DNA from: Roseomonas sp.
GTDB taxonomy: Bacteria > Pseudomonadota > Alphaproteobacteria > Acetobacterales > Acetobacteraceae
Length of the DNA stretch: 64,000 bases
Reading direction: 5' to 3'
Assembly (NCBI GenBank): GCA_031180725.1
Contig: JAPSLO010000001.1
Span: forward strand, 62,001 to 126,000
The position numbers and the translations under genes were made by a program. Each line of letters opens with the position of its first letter. Position 1 is the stretch's first letter. Below the pieces are notes generated by a model. That model saw nothing but the letters and a program-made list of their open reading frames with translations, searched no databases and was not told the origin of the DNA. Shown in pieces: positions 18,293-26,882 of this stretch.

Positions 18293-19273
18293 ATGTCGTT
18301 GAACCGTCGCCACCTTCTCGGTCTCGCGGCCGGCGCCCTGGCAGCGCCCGCCATCGGCCAGGCCCAGACCGCCTGGCCCAGCCGCAGCATCCGGCTCATC
18401 GCCCAGTTCCCGCCCGGCGGGCTGGTGGACACCGTGGCCCGCCTGATAGGGCCGATGATGGCCCAGGCGCTGGGCCAGTCCGTGGTGGTGGAGAACCGCG
18501 CGGGCGCCGGCGGGCTGATCGGCACCGACATCGCGGCCAAGGCGCCGGCCGATGGCCATACCCTGCTGGTCAGTCATGCCTCGGTGCATGTGTTCAGCAC
18601 GGCCACGCGCCCGAGTCTGCCTTTCGACCCGATCGCCGACTTCACCCACATGATCCATCTGGTGGAGGCGCCGAACGTCATCCTGGTGCGCGGCGACAGC
18701 CCCTTCCAGACGCTGGATCAGCTCATCGCGGCGGCGCGCACGCAGCCGGTGCGCTACGGCTCCTCCGGCATCGGCTCGGCGCCGCATCTGCTGGGAGCGA
18801 TGCTGTCCTCGGAAGCGAATGCGCCGCAGCTCGATCACATCCCCTATGCGGGTTCGGCGCCGGCCATGCAGGACCTGCTGGCGCGCAACATCGAATCCAT
18901 GGTGGACCCGATCACCACCAATGTGCAGCAGATGCGCGATGGAAGCCTGCGCTGCCTGGCGGTTTCCTCTCCGCAGCGCCTGGCCGCCTTCCCGAATGTG
19001 CCGACCTTCGCGGAGCTGGGCTATCCGAAGCTGACCTCGGCCCAATGGCTCGGGCTTTCGGCGCCGAAGGGCTTGCCGCAGCCGATCGTGGAGCGGCTGA
19101 CCGCCATCGTGCCGCCGATGCTGAAGCGGCCGGAGCTGATGGAACGCTTCGCGAGCCTCCAGACCATGCCGCGCGACCCGACGCCCACCGGTGACGCTTT
19201 CGTGGCGATCATGCGCCGGGAGATCGCGGAGTGGACCGCCGTGGCGCGGCAGTTCAACATCGTCGTGAGCTGA
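18293..19273 (+). CDS. Bug-family tripartite tricarboxylate receptor protein
   Basis: A second Bug-type receptor directly downstream of the first, 326 residues, with signal MSLNRRHLLGLAAGALAAPA and the family blocks IRLIAQFPPGGLVDTVARLI, VVENRAGAGGLIGTDIA and YGSSGIGSAPHLLGAMLSSE. The frame opens further upstream, but the ATG at 18293 begins the signal peptide and is preceded by GGGAG. It diverges clearly from the 17146 copy, so the two likely bind different ligands. It is separated from it by 160 bp. Confidence 0.9.
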   Translation: MSLNRRHLLGLAAGALAAPAIGQAQTAWPSRSIRLIAQFPPGGLVDTVARLIGPMMAQALGQSVVVENRAGAGGLIGTDIAAKAPADGHTLLVSHASVHVFSTATRPSLPFDPIADFTHMIHLVEAPNVILVRGDSPFQTLDQLIAAARTQPVRYGSSGIGSAPHLLGAMLSSEANAPQLDHIPYAGSAPAMQDLLARNIESMVDPITTNVQQMRDGSLRCLAVSSPQRLAAFPNVPTFAELGYPKLTSAQWLGLSAPKGLPQPIVERLTAIVPPMLKRPELMERFASLQTMPRDPTPTGDAFVAIMRREIAEWTAVARQFNIVVS

Positions 19274-19329
19274 GCCGGCCGGGGAGTGTCCGTGCCGGTT
19301 CGGGGGGACCAGGCACGGGCACTTCCAGA

Positions 19330-19968
19330 ATGACGCTGACCATGCCGGAGGAGATCCTGCTTCTCCTCCTTGATGATGAGACGGGCAAGCCGGTGGGGCT
19401 GCCCGGACCGGCCGGCGATCTCGCGCTGGCCGGCGCCATCCTGATGGAGCTGGCGCTGGCGCACCGGTTGGACACGGACCTGGACGGGCTGGTGCTGGTC
19501 AGCGCGGCGCCCATGGGACAGCCGGCGCTGGATGGCGTGCTGGCCCGCATCGCGGCGGAGCGCGAAAGCCGCGGCAGCCGGTGGTGGATCCGGGAACTGG
19601 CGAAGGGCGTGGCGCCGCTGCGTGCGCGGCTGCTGGACGGGCTGGTGGCGGCGGGCGTGCTGCGCCGGCAGAAGGACCGTCTGCTCTGGGTGTTTCCCGA
19701 CCACCGCTATCCCAAGGCGCCCGGCCGGGCGGAGACGGAGGGGGTGCGCGCGCGGTTGCGCGGCGTGGTGCTCGGTGACGAGATCCCAGAGCCGCGCGAT
19801 GCACTGTTGATCGGGCTGTGCCGTGCGGCCGGCTTGGTGCCGCTGCTGCTCTCGGCCGAGGAGGCGAAGGCGGCGGAGGCGCGGATCCTGCATTTGGCGC
19901 GGCTGGAGGAGATCTCGCGCGCCCTGAGGGCAGCGGTGCGGGATGTGTATGCGGCGATGACGCGGTAG
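19330..19968 (+). CDS. GPP34/GOLPH3-family protein, copy 2
   Basis: The 212-residue protein is a paralogue of the 11382-12029 product: both open with a hydrophobic LLLLDDETGKPVGL-like stretch, carry LALAGAILMELALAHRLD, a central LLDGLVAAGVLRRQKDRLLW segment with VFPDHRYPK, and a closing LIGLCRAAGLVPLLLS block. The ATG at 19330 is preferred over the open extension to 19231 because it matches the start of the other copy. It follows a Bug gene by 56 bp. The role of bacterial GPP34 proteins is unsettled; peripheral membrane binding is a guess from the family. Confidence 0.8.
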   Translation: MTLTMPEEILLLLLDDETGKPVGLPGPAGDLALAGAILMELALAHRLDTDLDGLVLVSAAPMGQPALDGVLARIAAERESRGSRWWIRELAKGVAPLRARLLDGLVAAGVLRRQKDRLLWVFPDHRYPKAPGRAETEGVRARLRGVVLGDEIPEPRDALLIGLCRAAGLVPLLLSAEEAKAAEARILHLARLEEISRALRAAVRDVYAAMTR

Positions 19969-20052
19969 GGCGGAAGATGAGGACCCGTCGGAAGGGTGTC
20001 GCCCTCGCGCATTCCACCTCGCCACAGGCATTGAGGCGACGGAAGGTGGATT

Positions 20053-21000
20053 GTGGCGAGAGCGAAATCCGAGAGACATCATTGGTGGCCGGTCTGCCTG
20101 TCCCAACATTGGATGGGTGACGATGGCGGTGTGACTTGGCTCAGGCCCGATGGCACCGAGACACGCGCGCGACCGAGCAGCTTCGGTGCCATCGGAAACG
20201 GGCATTTCATTAAGCTCGGGCGAGAGCCAAGCGAGGCGACTGTCTGGGATCAGAATTTCGAGAAGCACTTTCAAAGCGCAGATGAGAACCTTCCAGCCGT
20301 CATCACTGCACTTGAAGCGCTCACCTTCGAGGACCGACTCGGAAGGTCCCTCAGGGAGCGGTTCGTCAGTAGCGCGCTTACTGATGAGGTGTTCGATTAT
20401 CTAGTCGTAGCATTGGTCGCGCTCGCGATGCGAAGTCCGATGACGCGCGAAGCTGTGGTGGAGGTTGCGGAGCGCTTTCGTGGTCCGCTTCCCGAGCGTG
20501 AGCGGAATAGGCTGATTGGATTGGACTTGCGCGACCAGTACAAGCGTGCGCTTGATTCGCTTCGTGGGCGAGGGAAGATCGCGATCATCCAATCGCTGAG
20601 CCGCGAGCTGATATTTGGTGACGGCTTCTACCACAACCTAATCTCGGCTGCGGCTCGACCGACAGACGCGCGCATCCTCGTGCCGCTGACTCCGCGGCTA
20701 GCCGCGCTCTATGCTGCACCACCTCAGTACACTGCCAGCCCTCGGGTCTCGACACTTGTCATCGATGGCGCCGAGGCGGCCATGCTCAATGACACGGTCC
20801 AGACTTATGCGCGGGACGCGATCTATTTTCGCTCGGAAAGGCCCACAATTCGAGCCGATTTCGCCGCTGCTGCGCATCAACGCTACAACTCTTCACGCAA
20901 CCCGGTCGAGCAGATAGTCCGTAGCATGCCCGGCGTACCGGACCGCAATCCATCGCTCGACTGGTTGGAGGACATAGTTGCCGTCAGGCGATCTGGATGA
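20053..21000 (+). CDS. DUF4238-like hypothetical protein, A+T-richer orphan
   Basis: The 315-residue protein starts with GTG at 20053, six bases after a strong GGAAGG site. Its N-terminus (ERHHWWPVCLSQHW, residues 7-20) resembles the HH-hydrophobic-P pattern that opens DUF4238 proteins, and the helical middle (ANLPAVITALEAL-like) fits too, but the match is loose. No signal peptide or membrane segment is seen. Base composition and codon use are visibly less G+C-rich than neighbours from 20053 to about 21000, which suggests acquisition by transfer. DUF4238 genes are of unknown function and are often scattered in variable regions. It converges on the DUF924 gene. Confidence 0.6.
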   Translation: MARAKSERHHWWPVCLSQHWMGDDGGVTWLRPDGTETRARPSSFGAIGNGHFIKLGREPSEATVWDQNFEKHFQSADENLPAVITALEALTFEDRLGRSLRERFVSSALTDEVFDYLVVALVALAMRSPMTREAVVEVAERFRGPLPERERNRLIGLDLRDQYKRALDSLRGRGKIAIIQSLSRELIFGDGFYHNLISAAARPTDARILVPLTPRLAALYAAPPQYTASPRVSTLVIDGAEAAMLNDTVQTYARDAIYFRSERPTIRADFAAAAHQRYNSSRNPVEQIVRSMPGVPDRNPSLDWLEDIVAVRRSG

Positions 21001-21021
21001 GCCACATGCCGAAGGCTGCGC

Positions 21022-21047
21022 ATCCGCAGCAAAGCATTGCTGCGGAT
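21022..21047. terminator. Hairpin between convergent genes
   Basis: A perfect 11-bp stem (ATCCGCAGCAA and complement) with loop AGCA lies in the 80-bp gap between the DUF4238-like and DUF924 genes, followed by a second smaller stem (GGCGCT/AGCGCC). It lacks a T-run but is placed to end transcription from both sides. Confidence 0.6.
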
Positions 21048-21080
21048 ATTGTCGATCAGGGCGCTCCGAAAGCGCCGCCT

Positions 21081-21656
21081 TCAAAACCCCCCGCCCGCCG
21101 CCAGCCAGGCCAGCTCCGCCGCTGTGCTCTCCCGCCCTAGCGCGGCGTTGCGATGGGGGAAGCGGCCGAAGTCGCGGATGACGTGCCAGTGGCGCCAGGC
21201 ATAGTCGATGGTGCCGCCAGGCTTTGCATGGTCCGGGATGTCGCGCAGCCCTTCGAACAGCGCGACCGACAGGTTCTGGTCTTTCATCGCCTCGCCATGT
21301 TCGAAGGGCAGGTAGAGGAACACACGCTGCGTGGTTGTCAGCTTCAGGTCGAAGCCGCGCGCCAGCACCGCCTTCCGCGCGATGACGCGCGCATGGGCGT
21401 CGGAGGCAAAGGCCTCCGGCTTGCCGCGGAACAGGTTGCGCGGGAACTGGTCCAACAGCAGCAGCAGGGCCAACGCGCCCTCCGGCGTCTCCGCCCAGCC
21501 ATCCAGCGCGCCTTCTCGCGCCGGCACCACCAGATCGCCGAAGGCGGTGCGGCAGGTCTCGTCGAAGGCGTCGTTCCGCTCGAACCAGGCAAGGCGAAAG
21601 GTGTCCGGCCCTTCGGCGAACCAGAAGCTAAGGACCTTCTCGGCGTCAGTGCTCAT
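21081..21656 (-). CDS. DUF924 family protein
   Basis: The 191-residue protein matches the DUF924 family: VLSFWFAEGPDTFRLAWFER near the start, LLLLDQFPRNLFRGKPEAFA near residue 62, VFLYLPFEHGEAMKDQNLSV near 105 and the C-terminal HWHVIRDFGRFPHRNAALGR block. These are soluble, all-helical (TPR-like) proteins of unknown biochemical role, common in proteobacteria. Its ATG overlaps the stop of the upstream FAD/Fe-S dehydrogenase by four bases, suggesting a shared transcript. Confidence 0.88.
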   Translation of the reverse strand: MSTDAEKVLSFWFAEGPDTFRLAWFERNDAFDETCRTAFGDLVVPAREGALDGWAETPEGALALLLLLDQFPRNLFRGKPEAFASDAHARVIARKAVLARGFDLKLTTTQRVFLYLPFEHGEAMKDQNLSVALFEGLRDIPDHAKPGGTIDYAWRHWHVIRDFGRFPHRNAALGRESTAAELAWLAAGGGF

Positions 21657-24574
21657 GCCAGGGCGCGCTCCAGCAGGCGGATGGAGTGGATGGCCTCGCG
21701 CCGGCCCAGATCGCCGATCTGGTGGCGGCAGGAGGTGCCATCCGCGATGATGAACGCATCCGCATTTTGCTTGCGGATGTGGGGCAGCAGGGAAAGTTCC
21801 GCCATGGCCTTGCTGGCCTCCAGGTTCTTCCGCTCGTAGCCGAAAGCACCGGCCATGCCGCAGCAGGAGGAGGTGATGGGCACCACCTTCAATCCGGGAA
21901 TGCGCGTCAGCGTCGCGACGGCGGCGGGGAAGGCGCCGAAGGCCTTCTGGTGGCAATGGCCGTGGATATGCGCCTCCGCCTCCAGCGGCTTCAGCGGCAG
22001 CGTCGCCTTACTCTCCGCCAGCCATTCGGAGACGAGCTTCGCGCGCGCCGCCAGTTTCTGCGCAGGTTCGCCCGGCAGCAGCACCAAGAATTCGTCGCGC
22101 AGCGTCATCAGGCAGGAGGGTTCCAGGCCGAGTACCGGGCTTTCGTAGCGCGAGAGCGCTTCGATGGTGCGGCGCGCTTCCTCCCGCGCCTCGGTCACCA
22201 GGCCGGCGGCCAGCAGGGTGCGGCCGTCATCCAGTGGGCGCTTGCCGTCCAGCGGGCGGGCCACCGCCGGATCGGCGCCGGCGGCGCGCAGCACGCGCAA
22301 AGCGGCGCGCAGGTTTTCCGGTTCGAAATAGCGATTGAACAGGTCGGGCAGCAGGATGACCTCGTTCGCGCGGCCGTCCGGCGCACGGCATTCGGAATCG
22401 CGGAAGGCGTCGCGGCGGAAGCGGGGCAGGCGACGGCCGGCGGCGAAGCCGAACAGCCTTTCGGTCAGCCAGGGCAGGCCGGGAATGGCATCGCGCGCAT
22501 TGGCCAGCGGCGCCAGCTTCGCCGCGTATGGCGCCCAGCGTGGCATGGTGGCGATCAGACGGTCCTTGGGCGAAAGCCCATGCGTCGCGATGCGCGCCGC
22601 TGCGGCCTCGATCTTCATCTTGGCCATATCCACGCCGGTGGGGCATTCGCGCTTGCAGCCCTTGCAGGCGACGCAGAGCGAGAGCGCATCCGCCACCTCG
22701 TCTCCGCCGAGGCCGCCGGGAAGCTGGCCGGTCAGCGCCAGGCGCAGCGTGTTCGCGCGGCCGCGCGTCAGGTGCTTCTCCTCGCGCGTGGCGCGGTAGG
22801 ACGGGCACATGGTGCCGGCATCGAATTTCCGGCAGGTGCCGTTGTTGTTGCACATCTCCACCGCGCCCAGCAGCCCGCCCTGGGGCCCCGGCCAGGCGGA
22901 CCAGTCGAGCGCCGGTGTCACGCGCGCATCCGCGGCATAGTCCGGGCCGTAGCGGAACAGGCTCCGGTCGTCCATGCGCGGCGGATGGACGATGCGGTTC
23001 GGATTCAGCAGGCCGAAGGGCAGGGCGGGGGTGGCGGGGTCGAAGGCTTCCTTCACCTGCTCGAAGGCGCGCGCGATGCGCGGGCCGAACATCGGCTCGT
23101 TGAACTCGCTGCGCACGATGCCATCGCCATGCTCGCCGGAATGGCTGCCCTTGTATTCGCGCACCAAGGCGAAGCATTCCTCGGCAATCGCCCGCATCTT
23201 CGCCACATCCGCGCCGTCCTTCATGTTCAGGACCGGGCGCACATGCAGGCAGCCGACGCTGGCATGGGCGTACCAGGTGCCGACCGTGCCGTGCTTCGCG
23301 AAGATCTCGTTCAGGCGCTCGGTATAATCGGCCAGATCATCCAGCCCGACCGCGCAATCCTCGATGAAGGAGACGGGTTTGCCGTCGCCCCTCATGGACA
23401 TCATGATGTTCAGGCCCGCCTCGCGCACTTCCGCGACCTGCGCCTGGAAGCCAGAATCGGTGACGCGCACCACCTGGCCGGGCAGGCCGAGATCGCCCAA
23501 CATCTCCTCCAGCCGGTCCAGGTCCCGCAGCAGCGCGGCATCCTCATGGCCGTGGAATTCCACGATCAGCAGGCTGTCGGGCTCGCCGATCAGGATGCGG
23601 TCGATCGTGCCGCGGTAGATCGGGATGGAACGTCCGAGATCGATCATCGTCCGGTCCACCAGCTCCACTGCTTCCGGGTCCAGCGTGACCAGGTGCCTCG
23701 CGGCCTCCATGGCACGCCGGAAGCTGGGGAACTGACAGATGCCCAGCACCTTGCGCGGCTTGATCGGCCAAAGCTTCAGGTCCAGCGCGGCGGAGAAGGC
23801 CAGCGTGCCCTCACTGCCCACCAGCAGCCGCGCGAGCGAGGCGCGACCGTTGGCGCGGGCATCCGGCGTCAGCGCATCCAGGTTGTAGCCGCCGACCCGG
23901 CGGAGCTGCCGCGGGAATTTGGCGGCGATCTCCTCCGCCTCCCGCGCGCCGATCATGCGAAGCTTCGCGATCAGCTCCGCGACGGAAGCCGGGACATTGG
24001 GGCCTAGATTGTCGGGCACCTCGCCGAATGTGAAGCGGCTGCCATCGGGCAGCAGGGCGTCGATGGCGCGGACATTGTCGGCCATCAGCCCGTAGCGGAT
24101 GGATTTGGATCCGCAGGAATTGTTGCCGGCCATTCCGCCGATAGTGCAGCGGGCCCAGGTGGAAGGATCCACGGGAAAGAACAGGCCCCTGGGCTTCAGC
24201 GCCTCGTTCAGCGCGCCCAGCGTGATGCCGGGCTGCACGCGGGCGGTGTCGCCCTCCACGGAGATGACCTTGCGCAGATGCGGCGTGCAATCTAGCACCA
24301 ACGCATGGTTCACCGTCTGGCCGCACTGGCTGGTGCCGCCGCCGCGCGGCAGCACGGGGATGCCTTCCTCGCGGCAGATGGCCATGGCGGCGGCCACATC
24401 CTCCACCGTGCGGGGGACCAGCACGCCGATAGGTTCCATCTGGTAGATGCTGGCATCCGTGGCATAGCGCCCGCGGTCGCCGGGGGAGAACAGCACCTCG
24501 CCCCGTGTTTCCCGCCGCAGCCGCTCGGCCAGGCGGCTGTCCCCGATGCGCGCGCGCCGCGTGATGGCGTTCAT
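21653..24574 (-). CDS. YdiJ-like FAD-linked 2-hydroxyacid dehydrogenase with 4Fe-4S and CCG domains
   Basis: This large 973-residue fusion joins an FAD-binding PCMH domain (VLPRGGGTSQCGQTVNH, about residues 74-90; TIGGMAGNNSCGSKSIRYG about 145-163), an FAD-oxidase C-terminal domain, a ferredoxin-type 4Fe-4S segment (CVACKGCKRECPTGVDMAK, about 633-651) and a C-terminal cysteine-rich CCG domain (SSCCGMAGAFGYERKN). The architecture is that of E. coli YdiJ, a D-2-hydroxyglutarate or related D-2-hydroxyacid dehydrogenase feeding electrons to the respiratory chain. D-lactate or glycolate are alternatives. It is divergent from serine-glyoxylate aminotransferase, which fits glyoxylate and hydroxyacid metabolism. 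Confidence 0.9.
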   Translation of the reverse strand: MNAITRRARIGDSRLAERLRRETRGEVLFSPGDRGRYATDASIYQMEPIGVLVPRTVEDVAAAMAICREEGIPVLPRGGGTSQCGQTVNHALVLDCTPHLRKVISVEGDTARVQPGITLGALNEALKPRGLFFPVDPSTWARCTIGGMAGNNSCGSKSIRYGLMADNVRAIDALLPDGSRFTFGEVPDNLGPNVPASVAELIAKLRMIGAREAEEIAAKFPRQLRRVGGYNLDALTPDARANGRASLARLLVGSEGTLAFSAALDLKLWPIKPRKVLGICQFPSFRRAMEAARHLVTLDPEAVELVDRTMIDLGRSIPIYRGTIDRILIGEPDSLLIVEFHGHEDAALLRDLDRLEEMLGDLGLPGQVVRVTDSGFQAQVAEVREAGLNIMMSMRGDGKPVSFIEDCAVGLDDLADYTERLNEIFAKHGTVGTWYAHASVGCLHVRPVLNMKDGADVAKMRAIAEECFALVREYKGSHSGEHGDGIVRSEFNEPMFGPRIARAFEQVKEAFDPATPALPFGLLNPNRIVHPPRMDDRSLFRYGPDYAADARVTPALDWSAWPGPQGGLLGAVEMCNNNGTCRKFDAGTMCPSYRATREEKHLTRGRANTLRLALTGQLPGGLGGDEVADALSLCVACKGCKRECPTGVDMAKMKIEAAAARIATHGLSPKDRLIATMPRWAPYAAKLAPLANARDAIPGLPWLTERLFGFAAGRRLPRFRRDAFRDSECRAPDGRANEVILLPDLFNRYFEPENLRAALRVLRAAGADPAVARPLDGKRPLDDGRTLLAAGLVTEAREEARRTIEALSRYESPVLGLEPSCLMTLRDEFLVLLPGEPAQKLAARAKLVSEWLAESKATLPLKPLEAEAHIHGHCHQKAFGAFPAAVATLTRIPGLKVVPITSSCCGMAGAFGYERKNLEASKAMAELSLLPHIRKQNADAFIIADGTSCRHQIGDLGRREAIHSIRLLERALA

Positions 24575-24717
24575 GCCAGTCCCTCCATGGGATCAGCCAT
24601 TAGCGCGGGGCAGGGAAGGGGTCGCATCTATAATTCTCATCAATCCTAGGCACCTTACTCATTGGCGCGAGCCATGGGCGAAGGCTAGACAGGCCGGGAC
24701 GCGAGAGGAACCGCCCC

Positions 24718-25902
24718 ATGGCCTATTTCCAGTCCAAGCCCGCCGCGGGCCGCCATTTCCTGCAGATCCCGGGCCCGACCAACGTGCCCGACCGGGTGCT
24801 GCGGGCGATGGACAACCCCACGATGGACCATCGCGGCCCGGATTTCGGCAAGATGGGCAGGGCGGTGCTGGAAAAGGTGAAGGCGGTCTTCAAGACCTCC
24901 TCCCATGTGGTGATCTACCCCGCTTCCGGCACGGGCGCTTGGGAGGCGGCGCTGGTCAATACCCTCTCGCCCGGCGACCGGGTGTTGATGTGCGAAACGG
25001 GTTGGTTCGCGCATCTCTGGCACGAGATGGCGACGCGGCTGCAACTGGTGCCCAGCTACGTCAAGACCGACTGGCGCCGCGGCGCCGACGTGGCGGCCAT
25101 CGAGCAGAAGCTGCGCGAGGACAAGGACCACACGATCAAGGCCGTCTGCGTGGTGCACAACGAGACCAGCACCGGCTGCACCAGCCGCATCGACGAGGTG
25201 CGCAAGGCCATGGACGCCGCCGGCCATCCGGCGCTGCTGCTAGTGGACACCATCTCCTCCCTCGCCTCGATCGACTACCGCCATGACGAATGGGGCGTGG
25301 ATGTCACCGTGGCCGGCTCGCAGAAGGGGCTGATGCTGCCGCCGGGTCTGTCCTTCAACGCGATCAGCGCCAAGGCGCTGAAGGCCAGTGAGACGGCGAA
25401 GCTGCCGCGTGCCTTCTGGGACTGGAAGCCGATGATCGCGGCGAACGCCACCGGCTACTTTCCCTACACCCCGGCGACCAACATGCTTTATGCGCTGGAT
25501 ACGGCGGCGGACATGCTGTTGGAGGAAGGGCTGGACAATGTCTTCGCCCGCCACGACCGCCACGCCGAAGCCACGCGCCGCGCCGTGCGCCACTGGGGCT
25601 TCGAGATCCAGTGCGCGGAACCGCGGCACTACTCCTCCTCCCTCACCGCCGTACGGCTGCCTGAAGGCATCAGCGCCAACAACCTGCGCGCGGTGATCCT
25701 GGAAAAGTTCAACATGTCGCTCGGCAACGGGCTGGGCCAGTTGAACGACCGCGTCTTCCGCATCGGCCATCTGGGCGATTTCGGCGACCTGCAATTGGTC
25801 GGCACGCTGGGCGGGGTGGAGATGGGGTTGAAGGCCGCCGGCATCTCCCACAACCCCGGCGGCGTGCTGGTGGCCATGGACTACCTGAACGGGAACGCAT
25901 GA
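24718..25902 (+). CDS. sgaA: Serine-glyoxylate aminotransferase
   Basis: A 394-residue class V PLP-dependent aminotransferase, matching SgaA/AGXT-type enzymes that convert serine plus glyoxylate to hydroxypyruvate and glycine. Visible are LQIPGPTNVPDRVLRAM and MDHRGPDFGKMG at the N-terminus, YPASGTGAWEAALVN near residue 63, and VAGSQKGLMLPPGLSF with the PLP lysine at about Lys203. AGAGGA precedes the ATG. It is divergent from the YdiJ-like gene across 143 bp and ends in a hairpin. Together with malate synthase G it points to glyoxylate and serine handling, as in photorespiration-like salvage or the serine cycle; other serine-cycle genes are not in view. Confidence 0.92.
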   Translation: MAYFQSKPAAGRHFLQIPGPTNVPDRVLRAMDNPTMDHRGPDFGKMGRAVLEKVKAVFKTSSHVVIYPASGTGAWEAALVNTLSPGDRVLMCETGWFAHLWHEMATRLQLVPSYVKTDWRRGADVAAIEQKLREDKDHTIKAVCVVHNETSTGCTSRIDEVRKAMDAAGHPALLLVDTISSLASIDYRHDEWGVDVTVAGSQKGLMLPPGLSFNAISAKALKASETAKLPRAFWDWKPMIAANATGYFPYTPATNMLYALDTAADMLLEEGLDNVFARHDRHAEATRRAVRHWGFEIQCAEPRHYSSSLTAVRLPEGISANNLRAVILEKFNMSLGNGLGQLNDRVFRIGHLGDFGDLQLVGTLGGVEMGLKAAGISHNPGGVLVAMDYLNGNA

Positions 25903-25909
25903 GCCTCGG

Positions 25910-25935
25910 CCGCCCGTCCCGCACTCTCCGGGCGG
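25910..25935 (+). terminator. Hairpin after sgaA
   Basis: A 7-bp stem (CCGCCCG/CGGGCGG) with a 12-base loop begins eight bases after the sgaA stop and is followed by GCGTCTTG. It is a modest terminator candidate. Confidence 0.45.
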
Positions 25936-25959
25936 GCGTCTTGAGGATCTCGCAATTGT

Positions 25960-25976
25960 GACGGTTGTCGACCGTC
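25960..25976. promoter_or_regulatory. Perfect GACGGT palindrome upstream of DUF2939 gene
   Basis: GACGGT-TGTCG-ACCGTC is a perfect 17-bp inverted repeat directly followed by the A+T-rich TGTTAATAAAT. It lies 140 bp before the DUF2939 gene and could be an operator at a promoter. No cognate regulator is adjacent. Confidence 0.35.
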
Positions 25977-26116
25977 TGTTAATAAATCTCCCACCAGTTG
26001 AGAGCATTCTGAGGGAAAGACGAAGGCGACTTCGTCTCGCCCCTGGAGGGCGCATGCAGGACGCCCGCCCGTAGCCCGCAATGGCTCCGCCGCGGCTGGT
26101 TGGATGAGGTTGGTGA

Positions 26117-26764
26117 ATGCAGGGGCCCGCGGCAGGCTCTGGCGTGGATTGGGACGAGGTCTGGGCGGAATACGACCGCCGGGTCCCGAAACCGGCCGAT
26201 ATCCCTGTCTGCGCCACCCCCCGACAGCATTTCGCCCCGATGCCGACCCCGCTGCCCGGTCGCCGCCCTCGCCGGTGGAGCCGGCCTGCGGCGCTCCTGG
26301 CGGCGATGGCGCTGTGCACTGCCGCCTCGGCTTGGCTCGGAGCCTCTGGCGCCACGGTCTGGGCCGCCGCCCGGGCGATGGAACATCGCGACACTGCGGC
26401 CCTGGCCCGGCACCTGGACATGAATTCGGTGCGCGAGGGACTGCGCCAGCAGCTTCTGCACGTGCTGTCCGATGCGGAACACCCGGATGCGGCTGGCTTC
26501 CTGCAAGGCCTGGCCAGCGACATCGCCGACGCCTGGACCGGCCCCGACGCCCTGACCGAAGTGGCGATGGTGCGGGGGCTGACGGCGGGCGCCGCCGCCG
26601 ACGGGCTGCGGGCCGCGCGGCCCTTGGGGCTGACAGCCCTGGAACTGCCCCTCGGCACACCCCAGGACGGCGACCCGCCCGTGATACTGCGCATGGAGTT
26701 GCGCGACCCCGGCCCGACCCCGCGCTGGCAGGTTACCGGCATCCGCCTGGCCCGGATGCGCTGA
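26117..26764 (+). CDS. DUF2939 domain membrane protein
   Basis: A 215-residue protein with a cytoplasmic proline/arginine-rich N-terminus, one membrane helix (PAALLAAMALCTAASAWLGASG, about residues 57-78 in two parts) and a periplasmic DUF2939 domain with AARAMEHRDTAALARHLDMN, SVREGLRQQLLHVL and the closing PRWQVTGIRLARM. DUF2939 proteins are anchored periplasmic proteins of unknown role. The ATG at 26117 is supported by its domain boundaries; no strong ribosome-binding site is seen. It converges on the two-component genes across a repeat element. Confidence 0.75.
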   Translation: MQGPAAGSGVDWDEVWAEYDRRVPKPADIPVCATPRQHFAPMPTPLPGRRPRRWSRPAALLAAMALCTAASAWLGASGATVWAAARAMEHRDTAALARHLDMNSVREGLRQQLLHVLSDAEHPDAAGFLQGLASDIADAWTGPDALTEVAMVRGLTAGAAADGLRAARPLGLTALELPLGTPQDGDPPVILRMELRDPGPTPRWQVTGIRLARMR

Positions 26765-26782
26765 CGCGGCGCAATAGGCGCC

Positions 26783-26872
26783 AGGTTCGGTGGGTTTCGG
26801 GGGCTCCGCCCCCCAGCCCCCGCGGGGGGCGGTGGCCGCCCCGAACCCCGCCATCAGTTGGGGTGGAGAGGG
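26783..26872. repeat. Mosaic intergenic repeat, copy B
   Basis: This is an inverted copy of module 2b of the 6.3-kb element: its complement reads CCCCAACTGATGGCGGGG followed by the same G+C-rich stem-loops (GGGGGCTCCGCCCCC at 26800-26814). It occupies the whole gap between the convergent DUF2939 and response-regulator genes, which again suggests a bidirectional terminator. Confidence 0.75.
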
Positions 26873-26882
26873 CTGGCTCGCC

